Assembly (NCBI GenBank): GCA_002389055.1
Contig: DGNT01000099.1
Coordinates: 1-27,574, forward strand
Direction of reading: 5' to 3'
Source of the DNA: Alcanivorax sp. UBA4485
Lineage (GTDB): Bacteria; Pseudomonadota; Gammaproteobacteria; Pseudomonadales; Alcanivoracaceae
Length of the DNA stretch: 27,574 nucleotides
Shown: piece by piece, positions 15,378-21,991 of the stretch
Layout: the number at the start of each line of letters is the position of its first letter
Position numbering within the stretch: position 1 is the stretch's first letter
Translations under genes and position numbers: made by a program
The notes under the pieces: model-generated
Database searches by the model: none
Told to the model about the DNA's origin: nothing
The model's input: the letters and a program-made list of their open reading frames with translations, nothing else

Positions 15378-15656
15378 TCAATGGTAATCCTCGTAGTTCA
15401 CAACCTCGGCGTCCCCATCCTTGAAGCGGAACGTCACACGCCAGTTACCACTCACCGTAACGGACCAGATACCCGCACGGCTGCCCGTCAACTTATGTAA
15501 CCGGAGCCCGGGCAAACTCATATCTTTAGGCTCTGACGCAGCATGCAATCTGCCGAGGATAAGACGAAGTCTCTTAGCATGGGCAGCCTGAATACCCGCC
15601 GTGCTACCGGACGAGAAGAAACGGGCCAAACCTTTGTGTTTAAAACTTCGTATCAT
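15378..15656 (-). CDS. higB: HigB-type toxin, RelE/ParE superfamily mRNA interferase
   Basis: Toxin of the HigBA module, predicted to cut mRNA on the ribosome. The 92-residue product has the HigB body IRSFKHKGLARFF, HAKRLRLILGRLHAA, PGLRLHKLTGSRAG, then WSVTVSGNWRVTFRFKDGDAEVVNYEDYH. The conserved Asn-Trp-Arg and the terminal YxDYH pattern are intact, so the toxin is probably active. It precedes the antitoxin gene by 9 nt. A sigma70-like promoter lies just upstream of its start. Confidence 0.93.
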   Translation of the reverse strand: MIRSFKHKGLARFFSSGSTAGIQAAHAKRLRLILGRLHAASEPKDMSLPGLRLHKLTGSRAGIWSVTVSGNWRVTFRFKDGDAEVVNYEDYH

Positions 15657-15661
15657 CGCCG

Positions 15662-15690
15662 AGTGTAACCCGTAACGTATCGCACCTCAA
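15662..15690 (-). promoter_or_regulatory. Predicted promoter of higBA with possible HigA half-sites
   Basis: On the minus strand TTGAGG and TACACT stand 17 nt apart, a fair sigma70 match, with the -10 ending only 5 nt before the higB start. The spacer holds a direct repeat GTTACGGGTTAC, which could be bound by HigA; the position within the promoter would suit autorepression. Predicted by eye. Confidence 0.5.
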
Positions 15691-15878
15691 TACAGAAACA
15701 CAGTGAACTACCTGATGACATAGCCTCACCACAGGCAGGGCCTGGTCTCCCCGTTATGGAGTCAGCGTAGTGGATCAGAATGAGATCGGAGGTAAGCAGG
15801 AAACGAGCCGGCGTGTCGGCGAGAGCGGAACTTTCCGTGAGTCCGGGCGTACGGTGGGACGGGGCAGATGGAGGGACG

Positions 15879-16673
15879 TTATCCGGCGTTAGCGGCGGCG
15901 GCGCCGAGGTCGGCGACGATGCGCTCGCGGGCTTCGCGGGCCAGGGCGCGGGGTTCGTCCGGCGGCAAGGGCGCGCCGAAGGTCAGCTCGACGACGATGC
16001 GGCGACGGCCCAGCAGCCGCCACAGGTGATGGTGAAACTCATCGTCGTCGATGAAAGCGACGCCGGTGTCCAGTCGGCCCTGCTCGTCGCGATAACGCAC
16101 CGCCACGGTCTGCACCGGCGCGTCGTCGCCGGCGGCGGCGAACAACTGCGGAAAGAAGCGGCGCACGCCGGTGCCGTCGGTGGTGGTGCCTTCCGGGAAC
16201 ACCAGGATGCCGTGGCCGCGATCCAGACGGCCACGGATCTCCTCGGCCTTGGCCTTGGACTCACCGCCGCCACGACGGATGAACAGGGTGCCCACGGCAC
16301 GCGCCAGCCAGCCGATCACCGGCCATTCGGCCACTTCCGCCTTGGACAGGAAATAACACGGCCGGGCGGCGGCGATCACCGGAATATCCAGCCAGGACAC
16401 ATGGTTGCTGACCAGCAGCACCGGCCCCGCCCGCAGCGGCCCCTGAACGCGCAGCTCCACCCCCAGAATGGTGAGAAAGCGCAGGCACCAGCGCCGCTTG
16501 GCATTCAGCACCACCACCCGTTGCGGGTCGCGCCCGGCTCTCAACCAGACCGCCTCCAGAATCCCGGCCAGCAAATGCACCAGCACCCGCAGGGCGCGCC
16601 AACAACGACGCGCCGTAACCCGCGCCGGCCCTTCCCCCGTCGGCGAATCCAGAGACAGATCCCGCACTGTCAC
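15879..16673 (-). CDS. olsA: 1-acyl-sn-glycerol-3-phosphate acyltransferase-like protein, OlsA (ornithine lipid synthesis)
   Basis: Predicted to add the second acyl chain (O-acylation of lyso-ornithine lipid) at the inner membrane. The 264-residue product has the PlsC-type catalytic motif NHVSWLD (His91, Asp96), the second-block FIRRG (131-135) and FPEGTTTDG (159-167). A hydrophobic segment near residues 28-44 anchors it. The start is chosen as GTG 16673 because it overlaps the olsB stop as GTGA; the longer open frame upstream only overlaps olsB. The OlsB-then-OlsA order and overlap identify the pathway more firmly than the acyltransferase domain alone, which could also serve phospholipid synthesis. 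Confidence 0.85.
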   Translation of the reverse strand: MTVRDLSLDSPTGEGPARVTARRCWRALRVLVHLLAGILEAVWLRAGRDPQRVVVLNAKRRWCLRFLTILGVELRVQGPLRAGPVLLVSNHVSWLDIPVIAAARPCYFLSKAEVAEWPVIGWLARAVGTLFIRRGGGESKAKAEEIRGRLDRGHGILVFPEGTTTDGTGVRRFFPQLFAAAGDDAPVQTVAVRYRDEQGRLDTGVAFIDDDEFHHHLWRLLGRRRIVVELTFGAPLPPDEPRALAREARERIVADLGAAAANAG

Positions 16674-17527
16674 ACCGCCACCGCGGCCGCGGGCCGAGCG
16701 GCGTCGCCGGGCTGCAGGAAGTGCTGCACATAACGCGCCGGCAACCGCGACACTTCCATCAAAATGAAGTAATCCAGGCAATTGAAGTCCGGGTCCCAGC
16801 ACGGCTCGCCGCACACCCGCGCGCCCATGCGCAGGTAAGCCTTAAGCAGCGGCGGCATCTTCACCCCACCGCGCTCGCCGGCGCCGTCCAGGGCGTCCCC
16901 CGGCATGCGGTCAAGCCGGAAGCGCGGCGTCACCCGAAGGTGCGGCGGCGTCATATGCGATTCGCGGATGCGCTGGTCAATCGCCGCCACGTTGAAGCCT
17001 TCGCTCAACGCGATGCTGGCGCAGCCGATCAGCGAGCCGATGTCGTTCTCCAGCATGTACTGGGCCAGGCGCGCCCACAGCACGGTGATCACCGCCCCGC
17101 CCCGGTAATCCGGGTGGATGCAGGTGCGGCCAATCTCCGCCACGCGGCCCTGCAAACCGGCCAACGGCCCCAGATGAAACTCGTTGGCGGAGTAGAAGCC
17201 GCCGGTTTTGTGCGTGCGCTCACCGCCCAGCACGCGGGTATAGCCCACCAGCTCGCCGCTGTGATTGTCGCGCACCACCAGGTGCAGGCAATGACGATCA
17301 AAGCGGTCCCGGTCCAGGCCGAAGGGCGCGTGGAAGCTGGCGCCGTACTCCTGTGAGAAGATCCGGTAGCGAAGACGCTGAATCTTCAGGATCTCCCGGC
17401 GGGAACGGGTGAAATAGGCGCTGAACCGGGCGCCCGTCTCCACCCCTTTGAGAGCATCACGGGGCTTGAACACGTCTTTGAATGGCGGTCGCAGGGCTTT
17501 GATCTTTCCGGCGGCTTGCGCAAGCAT
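16670..17527 (-). CDS. olsB: L-ornithine N-alpha-acyltransferase, OlsB
   Basis: Transfers a 3-hydroxyacyl chain from acyl carrier protein to ornithine, the first step of ornithine lipid synthesis. The 285-residue product has the GNAT-related OlsB fold: LKIQRLRYRIFSQEYGA, LVVRDNHSGELVGYTRVL, then AEIGRTCIHPDYRGGAVITVLW, with the conserved Glu-x-x-Arg and HPDYRGG acyl-donor region. The end region DPDFNCLDYFILM is typical for the family. The start at 17527 has GGAG 6 nt upstream. It forms an operon with olsA (4-nt overlap). A possible PHO box lies upstream, consistent with the known role of ornithine lipids in phosphate starvation. Confidence 0.9.
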   Translation of the reverse strand: MLAQAAGKIKALRPPFKDVFKPRDALKGVETGARFSAYFTRSRREILKIQRLRYRIFSQEYGASFHAPFGLDRDRFDRHCLHLVVRDNHSGELVGYTRVLGGERTHKTGGFYSANEFHLGPLAGLQGRVAEIGRTCIHPDYRGGAVITVLWARLAQYMLENDIGSLIGCASIALSEGFNVAAIDQRIRESHMTPPHLRVTPRFRLDRMPGDALDGAGERGGVKMPPLLKAYLRMGARVCGEPCWDPDFNCLDYFILMEVSRLPARYVQHFLQPGDAARPAAAVAV

Positions 17528-17580
17528 AACGAGCTCCAGATTGGATTTACGCCAGTCTGGAAGCGCCCCGTTGCTGTCCC

Positions 17581-17598
17581 GTGACAGGGTTGTGACCG
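17581..17598 (-). promoter_or_regulatory. Candidate PHO box upstream of olsB
   Basis: On the minus strand the site reads CGGTCAC-AACC-CTGTCAC, two 7-nt repeats with 11-nt periodicity, close to the PhoB consensus CTGTCAT repeat. One half matches fully (allowing Y at the last base) and the other has one mismatch. It lies 54 nt upstream of the olsB start. No clear -10 hexamer sits at the usual distance, which weakens the call. Confidence 0.35.
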
Positions 17599-17615
17599 TT
17601 AGGAGACAGAACCTG

Positions 17616-17906
17616 ATGCGTACTGATCGACGTGCGACACCGCGCTACCCGCAGCCGGTCAAACTGGCCGCCGGCGAGGTCCGCCACTGGTGCGCCTGTC
17701 GGCACAGCGACAGCGCGCCGTTCTGCAGTGATGATCGCTGTGGCGCCGGCGAGCGGCTGAGCTATACCGCGCGCAAGGAAGAGATCGTGTTGTTCTGCGG
17801 TTGCGGCGCTACCCGCACCCCGCCGCACTGCGACGGCGCGCACATCGGCCTGCGCGACCGTGAGCCCTGGTGGCAGAGGCTCAAGAGCTGGTTCCGGCGC
17901 ACCTGA
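17616..17906 (+). CDS. Tandem CDGSH-type iron-sulfur protein with a degenerate first motif
   Basis: Small (96 residues) soluble protein related to CISD3/bacterial CDGSH proteins, which hold [2Fe-2S] clusters and act in redox or iron handling. The second motif is complete: Cys61-x-Cys63-x2-Thr66-x3-Pro70-x-Cys72-Asp-Gly-Ala-His76. The first has Cys26-x-Cys28-x2-Ser31-x3-Pro35-x-Cys37, but the His position is Arg41 (followed by Cys42), so its cluster ligand set is altered. The tail is basic and Trp-rich. AGGAG (17601-17605) lies 10 nt before ATG 17616. It is divergent from olsB. Confidence 0.82.
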   Translation: MRTDRRATPRYPQPVKLAAGEVRHWCACRHSDSAPFCSDDRCGAGERLSYTARKEEIVLFCGCGATRTPPHCDGAHIGLRDREPWWQRLKSWFRRT

Positions 17907-18044
17907 CCCGGGGACGCCTTGTAATCTTTCGTCACCGACACGCGTAGCGGATTTCTTACACGTTCCGTCATTTTCAGCCTACCCTCACCGCCATCGACCT
18001 GCGTTACCGTTGATACACACGAGTTCGCACGGAGGCGAGACAAA

Positions 18045-18287
18045 ATGACGATACTGCTCCAACACCGCGGATATTACGGCTACGTCGAGGTCAGCCAGAA
18101 AAACAACTGTCTGCACGGCGCCCTGCTCAACATCGAGGTGCCGGTGCATTACCAGGCCGACACCGCCATCGGGCTGATACGCGCCTTCCAGGATGCGGTG
18201 GACAATTACCTGGACTACCCCTTCCCAACGTCAACCCGGAGTCAGAAGTACAAAATCAAAGAGCCCCGGGCTCTACCGACGACTTAA
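18045..18287 (+). CDS. Orphan HicB-like protein, short form
   Basis: The 80-residue product matches the N-terminal HicB fold: HRGYYGYVEVSQKNNCLHGALLNI, then the strand and helix LIRAFQDAVDNYLD. Full HicB antitoxins usually continue with a ribbon-helix-helix or HTH DNA-binding domain; here the frame ends soon after the fold in a basic tail. No HicA toxin gene (small double-stranded-RNA-binding fold) is visible on either side. It could be a truncated antitoxin, a free regulator, or a remnant at the edge of the AT-rich island. GGAGG lies 9 nt before the start, so translation signals are intact. Confidence 0.7.
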   Translation: MTILLQHRGYYGYVEVSQKNNCLHGALLNIEVPVHYQADTAIGLIRAFQDAVDNYLDYPFPTSTRSQKYKIKEPRALPTT

Positions 18288-18560
18288 CTATCAGGTGTCT
18301 TTGCGGCAAAACCGGCCCGGTAGCCACCGTTCATTCCGCGGTTACGGGTATCGCCCCTGGCATCCGGAATACGCCTGATCGTTGTTCGCTTTATATTCAG
18401 TGTACTTGTGTACTTATTCTTTCTTCGCCCAAACCACAGATAAAAACAGCAAGCTCAAGCAACTCTATCACCTAAAGTGCACATATGTTCTTTATTTTAA
18501 ACTGAAAAAAATCCAACACCACCCCACCGAACACCAGTCAGTGCCCCTTATATAAATCAT

Positions 18561-18584
18561 CATTTCCCGTCCCCTTTTTAAATT
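18561..18584 (+). repeat. Left GTCCCC-containing 24-bp repeat
   Basis: Matches the copy at 21686-21709 at 21 of 24 positions (shared core GTCCCCTTTTTAAA). The pair is in direct orientation and brackets the RAYT/AP2/membrane-protein genes. Confidence 0.7.
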
Positions 18585-18612
18585 ATCAGCCCACCACTAA
18601 AATGGGGACGGG
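18566..18612. repeat. Inverted repeat upstream of the first RAYT-like gene
   Basis: Arms CCCGTCCCC (18566-18574) and GGGGACGGG (18604-18612) are perfect over 9 bp and extend to 14 bp with one mismatch through T/A tracts, around a 29-nt loop. RAYT genes commonly sit next to such REP-like palindromes, which they can recognise. Confidence 0.75.
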
Positions 18613-18701
18613 TATATTTATTTATATGATGTAATAATTTATTTCTCGATTTTAATTCGATAAACTCGCGCTGAAATTTGATTCAGCACACGAGGTCAAG
18701 A

Positions 18702-19403
18702 ATGCCACGGATGAGGCGCGTCGCAGTGCCCAATTATCCTCACCATATCCAACAGCGTGGACATAATGGGGAAACGGTGTTCAACGACGAAGAAGACTGT
18801 CGTAAGTATCTCTCGGATATCCAAGAGCTGAAAAGCAAGTTCAAGGTCGATATCTACGCTTGGTGCCTGTTGCCCGATCAGGTGCATTTACTGGCCAACC
18901 CTGGCTCAAACGCCGACATGCTGGCCGAGACAATGAAAGGCCTTTCGGCTCGTACGACACGCCACCGAAACCGTAAATACAAACGCAGTGGAACACTGTG
19001 GGCAGGACGCTACCGATCGAGTGTTGTACAACGCGGCGAGTGGACCCTGGCCTGTATGTATTACCTGGAAACACTGCACAGCCGCATGCGCGGGAAAGTC
19101 ACGGAGCATTTTCCATGGACCAGCCTGGACATGCGCGCGGGCCGCACCGAAAAAAACTGGCTTGATCTACCCGACGAATTTCAAAACCTCGGCCACTCCC
19201 CCCTGGAACGCATCAATGTCTACACACGTAATCTTCAGAAAGGCATGGATGAGAATCAGGCTCGAGTTATCGAAAGCGCGGTCTCTCGAAATCAACTCAC
19301 CGGCGACAGTGATTTTATCGATGAAGTGGAGCGTCTCACAGGCATTCGGATGAGCAGCCGGGGCAGAGGGAGGCCGCCGCTGAAGCGCGAACACGAGAAC
19401 TGA
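18702..19403 (+). CDS. RAYT-like protein 1 (REP-associated Y1 transposase family), altered HUH motif
   Basis: Belongs to the REP-associated tyrosine transposases, single-copy relatives of IS200/IS605 TnpA that cut REP hairpins in single-stranded DNA. The 233-residue product has the family start YPHHIQQRGHNGETVF, the KRSGTLWAGRYRSS segment and a helix with Tyr121 at the catalytic position. The HUH motif, normally H-hydrophobic-H, reads Gln60-Val61-His62 (LLPDQVHLL), so the first metal-binding His is missing. The C-terminal part has QLTGDSDFIDEVERLTGIR and an AT-hook-like SRGRGRPP (219-226). GAGG lies about 6 nt before ATG 18702; an in-frame TTG at 18678 is less likely. The next gene begins 21 nt later. 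Confidence 0.88.
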   Translation: MPRMRRVAVPNYPHHIQQRGHNGETVFNDEEDCRKYLSDIQELKSKFKVDIYAWCLLPDQVHLLANPGSNADMLAETMKGLSARTTRHRNRKYKRSGTLWAGRYRSSVVQRGEWTLACMYYLETLHSRMRGKVTEHFPWTSLDMRAGRTEKNWLDLPDEFQNLGHSPLERINVYTRNLQKGMDENQARVIESAVSRNQLTGDSDFIDEVERLTGIRMSSRGRGRPPLKREHEN

Positions 19404-19424
19404 GGCCGCAAAACAGGAATAATA

Positions 19425-19979
19425 ATGGAAGTAGAGAAGCACCCGAGCGCCAGACAGACTCGCTACCTATACAGAAATGACCGGCGCAAGCTTTGGTGGT
19501 GTGCCCTGCCGTACGTCGACGAACGGGGCCGCAAGAAGCAAATTCGCAAGAGTTTCCGGGACCGCAACTTCGGAAGCAGCAAGCAGGCATTCCATGCCGC
19601 CCTGCTATGGCGTGACGCGAATCTGGCCCGCCTGGGCGAAACGGCTCTCAACAGCTCTTTCTTGAAAGTGCGACGCACAACAGTTGAGCAACTGGCAGCA
19701 CTCCCCGCGGAAGCGGATACCTTCGGCCTGGTCGGCATCACGGTAACAACCCGGGACCAGCCACCGGGCATCAACGTCTCGGTAACGGCGTTTCGTGGCC
19801 AGAAAAAATGGTTCTCGATGCGCCGGTACGGCCCTTTTGGGGCGTTTCGTAATGCGGTGTACCAACGTTGCCAGTGGGTCCAGGCCCCCATGTTGGACGA
19901 CGCCGAACTCCATGCCCGGTTTCAGTGCTGGGTTAAAAACAATGTTCGCCTACTCAACAAGTACGACATTCGCCTCTAG
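19425..19979 (+). CDS. Protein with two AP2-like DNA-binding repeats, function unknown
   Basis: Not a standard RAYT partner. The 184-residue product is basic and appears to hold two copies of an AP2/integrase-like beta-sheet plus helix unit. The first (about residues 12-66) contains LWWCALPYVDERGRKK, then FGSSKQAFHAALLWRDANL. The second (about 98-150) contains GINVSVTAFRGQKKWF, then YGPFGAFRNAVYQRCQW. In each unit strands with Trp/Val/Arg are followed by a helix with the pattern G...A...A...R, as in AP2 domains of phage and homing-endonuclease proteins. AGGA is present before ATG 19425. It follows the first RAYT after 21 nt, so co-expression is likely. The assignment rests on motif reading only. 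Confidence 0.6.
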   Translation: MEVEKHPSARQTRYLYRNDRRKLWWCALPYVDERGRKKQIRKSFRDRNFGSSKQAFHAALLWRDANLARLGETALNSSFLKVRRTTVEQLAALPAEADTFGLVGITVTTRDQPPGINVSVTAFRGQKKWFSMRRYGPFGAFRNAVYQRCQWVQAPMLDDAELHARFQCWVKNNVRLLNKYDIRL

Positions 19980-20179
19980 CGCCGCAAACTAATGAACATA
20001 TGTAAACTCATAAAAAATACAATGGCCTTGGCGCCCAATAGATCGGCATTGACGGAGCAATAAATCGGTGATCCAAAGTCACTACAGTACTCCACCAATC
20101 ATTATAAGAAGCCATTTAAACAACAAAAATTCTGCAATTAGAAGACGTATTAACCCAAAAACAACGTCAGAGCGAATTA

Positions 20180-20887
20180 ATGCCAAGAACAGGACGTATT
20201 GTTCTTCTTGACTATTCTCACCATATTCTCCACCGAGGCCACAATGGCCAGGACGTCTTTATCAATGAAGACGACTACATGAAGTATTTGGCGGATATGA
20301 AAGAGTTAAAAGGCAGGCTGGGGGTACAGGTGCAGGCCTGGTGTCTTCTGCCTAAAGAGGTTCACCTCATCCTTAATCCTGGCAATGACCGGAATGCCAT
20401 GGGGGCTTTCATGAAATCCATGGCATCCCGTTTCACCTGGATGAGAAATCAGCGAGAAAACCGCAGCGGCACCCTGTGGGAAAGCCGGTACCGGTCCAGC
20501 CCGGTGGCGCCGGAGTGGCTGCTTGCCTGTGACCGTCATCTCGAGAAGCTGCCCCTCAAAGTGTTGAAGATGGACAGGCCCGAAGCCTATCCGTGGACTA
20601 GCTTTCACGAAAGGACAGGAAGCTCCCCGGTATCGTTGCTTGATGAAGACCCGATGTATCTCGCGCTAGCCGACTGCCGCGAAGAGCGCGCTCAGGCCTA
20701 TAAAACGTTTATAGGCGAAAAGCCCGATCCTGCCGAGACCGCTTTGATACACAATGCCGTGGAGCGTAACCAACTCACAGGCGGTGCCGACTTTATCGAT
20801 CAGGTCGAACGCCTCATCGGCAAACGGATCAGTCATAGAGGGCGCGGCCGGCCACCCGGCAAACCCACTGCAAAGCGCGAAGCCTGA
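20180..20887 (+). CDS. RAYT-like protein 2, HUH motif and catalytic tyrosine both altered
   Basis: Paralogue of the first RAYT (clearly similar throughout; 235 residues). It shares YSHHILHRGHNGQDVF, the NRSGTLWESRYRSS segment, QLTGGADFIDQVERLIGKR and the AT-hook-like HRGRGRPPGK tail (219-228). The HUH motif reads Glu60-Val61-His62 (LLPKEVHLI), and the residue aligned with the catalytic tyrosine is His120 (LLACDRHLEKLP). By family rules it should therefore lack transposase chemistry, yet the frame is intact with no stop or frameshift. It may be a DNA-binding relic or regulator. The start is ATG 20180, with only a weak GAGCGA upstream. It is separated from the AP2-like gene by 200 bp of AT-rich DNA that holds nothing recognised. 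Confidence 0.86.
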   Translation: MPRTGRIVLLDYSHHILHRGHNGQDVFINEDDYMKYLADMKELKGRLGVQVQAWCLLPKEVHLILNPGNDRNAMGAFMKSMASRFTWMRNQRENRSGTLWESRYRSSPVAPEWLLACDRHLEKLPLKVLKMDRPEAYPWTSFHERTGSSPVSLLDEDPMYLALADCREERAQAYKTFIGEKPDPAETALIHNAVERNQLTGGADFIDQVERLIGKRISHRGRGRPPGKPTAKREA

Positions 20888-20951
20888 CTATGGCGGGTTA
20901 ACGAATTAAGCTCGGAAGCCGAATTCATCCAAAAGTGTACTGGAGAAGACG

Positions 20952-21677
20952 GTGAACACAGCCGAGACGAAACCATCCCCCAGAGACCACGACCACGCGA
21001 ATCCAGACGCGGACGCACGCCCAAACCAAACCCTCAAGGCCTGCGAAGACGTACTCGACGCCCACCGTGTATCATCGCGAGCCCGAGTAATCCTGCTTGC
21101 CTGGCACCACGGGGCACCGACGTGGAAGACCAATGTGCAAGCCGCATTGTTTTTGGTGCCGCCGACCGCTACCGCGGCCTATCTAACGCAGTCCTGGTGG
21201 TTTTTCCTGCTGTATCTGGGCGCCGTGGCTTTGCTGGTGGTCAGCTGGTTCCGCCTTTTAAGAACGGCATTCCCCGGGCTGGCCGCATACAAACGCCTCT
21301 ACTCGAGCTTTCTGTCGCGCTACACGCTGATCCGTTACGCGGTTTTCAGCGACGCCCTGAAGCGCCGGTCATTCAGCCGATCAGATTGCTCCGCGGTCCG
21401 GGAGGCAATTGCCCTGACAGTGAGAGCGGAGCACGCCCGCCGCCGCCCGCCCATAGTGGGCGCGAACGTATTTTGGTCGTTAGTCGTCGGGACGGCACTA
21501 GCCTGGCTGGCAATCAGAGAGAGCCTGCTGGAGACATGGGGCCCTCCGATGCTGATAGTCGCCGGCGCGATCGCCGTTTCGGTGTGGCTGGTGAACCGAA
21601 TATACCCGAACTATTTCCGCGATCATGCGGAGATGGAACTCTTCCTGCGCTGGCATGAAGACGAGACGGATGCCTGA
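20952..21677 (+). CDS. Predicted four-helix inner membrane protein of unknown function
   Basis: No family recognised. The 241-residue product has a hydrophilic, Asp/His-rich N-terminal region (1-55), two adjacent hydrophobic segments (about 61-78 and 82-101), a charged cytoplasmic-type loop of about 70 residues (102-171) and two more (about 172-188 and 199-216). An acidic tail follows (DHAEMELFLRWHEDETD). This 2+2 helix layout is seen in SLATT-like and similar effector-associated proteins, but no diagnostic motif is visible. It starts with GTG at 20952 behind GGAGAAG. It lies 64 nt after the second RAYT on the same strand, just before the right GTCCCC repeat. Confidence 0.6.
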   Translation: MNTAETKPSPRDHDHANPDADARPNQTLKACEDVLDAHRVSSRARVILLAWHHGAPTWKTNVQAALFLVPPTATAAYLTQSWWFFLLYLGAVALLVVSWFRLLRTAFPGLAAYKRLYSSFLSRYTLIRYAVFSDALKRRSFSRSDCSAVREAIALTVRAEHARRRPPIVGANVFWSLVVGTALAWLAIRESLLETWGPPMLIVAGAIAVSVWLVNRIYPNYFRDHAEMELFLRWHEDETDA

Positions 21678-21991
21678 AACACGACCATTCCCTGTCCCCT
21701 TTTTAAAATACACCCATAATTGGCACCGGCGCCCCCCAAAATGTGGTCCGTAGTAGTGTTTTAAGTGATTGAAATCGGGGAATAACATTGTAAACCGATT
21801 AATAAAACGCGGTTATCGGGGAGTATTTGATTGTGTGCGTTCATGGGATTTTTGTAGTTTGGAAGTGCCGAAGGGTTATGACTCCGCGGGCGACGGGAAG
21901 TTCAAACTTTCCGTCTAACCGGAGCACGCTCGGGAGGCTTGTCAATTTTGTCCAGAAGGACAACAACAATATTGGTTAAAGGAGAATGACC
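21678..21991. other. Gene-free stretch: right repeat and structured leader of the PraB-like gene
   Basis: Contains the GTCCCC repeat (21686-21709), then AT-rich sequence likely to hold the promoter, and two hairpins close to the next start. The first is an 11-bp inverted repeat with one mismatch (GACGGGAAGTT / AACTTTCCGTC, 21892-21915, 2-nt loop). The second is TTGTCC-AGAA-GGACAA (21948-21963), just upstream of the ribosome binding site. No gene is recognised. Confidence 0.55.
21686..21709 (+). repeat. Right GTCCCC-containing 24-bp repeat
   Basis: Direct-orientation partner of the copy at 18561-18584 (21 of 24 identical). It begins 9 nt after the stop of the membrane-protein gene. Confidence 0.7.

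Larger units (their letters stand above)
18288..18701. other. AT-rich gene-free stretch before the first RAYT-like gene
   Basis: No coding frame of interest. GC content drops clearly from about 18.38 kb onwards compared with the preceding genes. It contains the inverted repeat at 18566-18612 and short A/T runs. No RNA gene is recognised. It probably marks the left flank of an acquired island and may hold the promoter of the RAYT gene. Confidence 0.6.

Noticed and set aside
15657..15878. Gap between higB and olsA as a possible small gene or RNA
   Set aside because: No frame with a ribosome binding site, no hairpin with a T tract and no recognisable RNA; only the higBA promoter is supported.
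15780..16733. Plus-strand open frame of 317 codons over olsA
   Set aside because: Antisense to olsA, whose acyltransferase motifs are intact on the minus strand.
17907..18677. Search for a HicA toxin gene beside the HicB-like gene
   Set aside because: No small frame with the HicA pattern (G-hydrophobic-basic...GSHxxF) is present on either strand.
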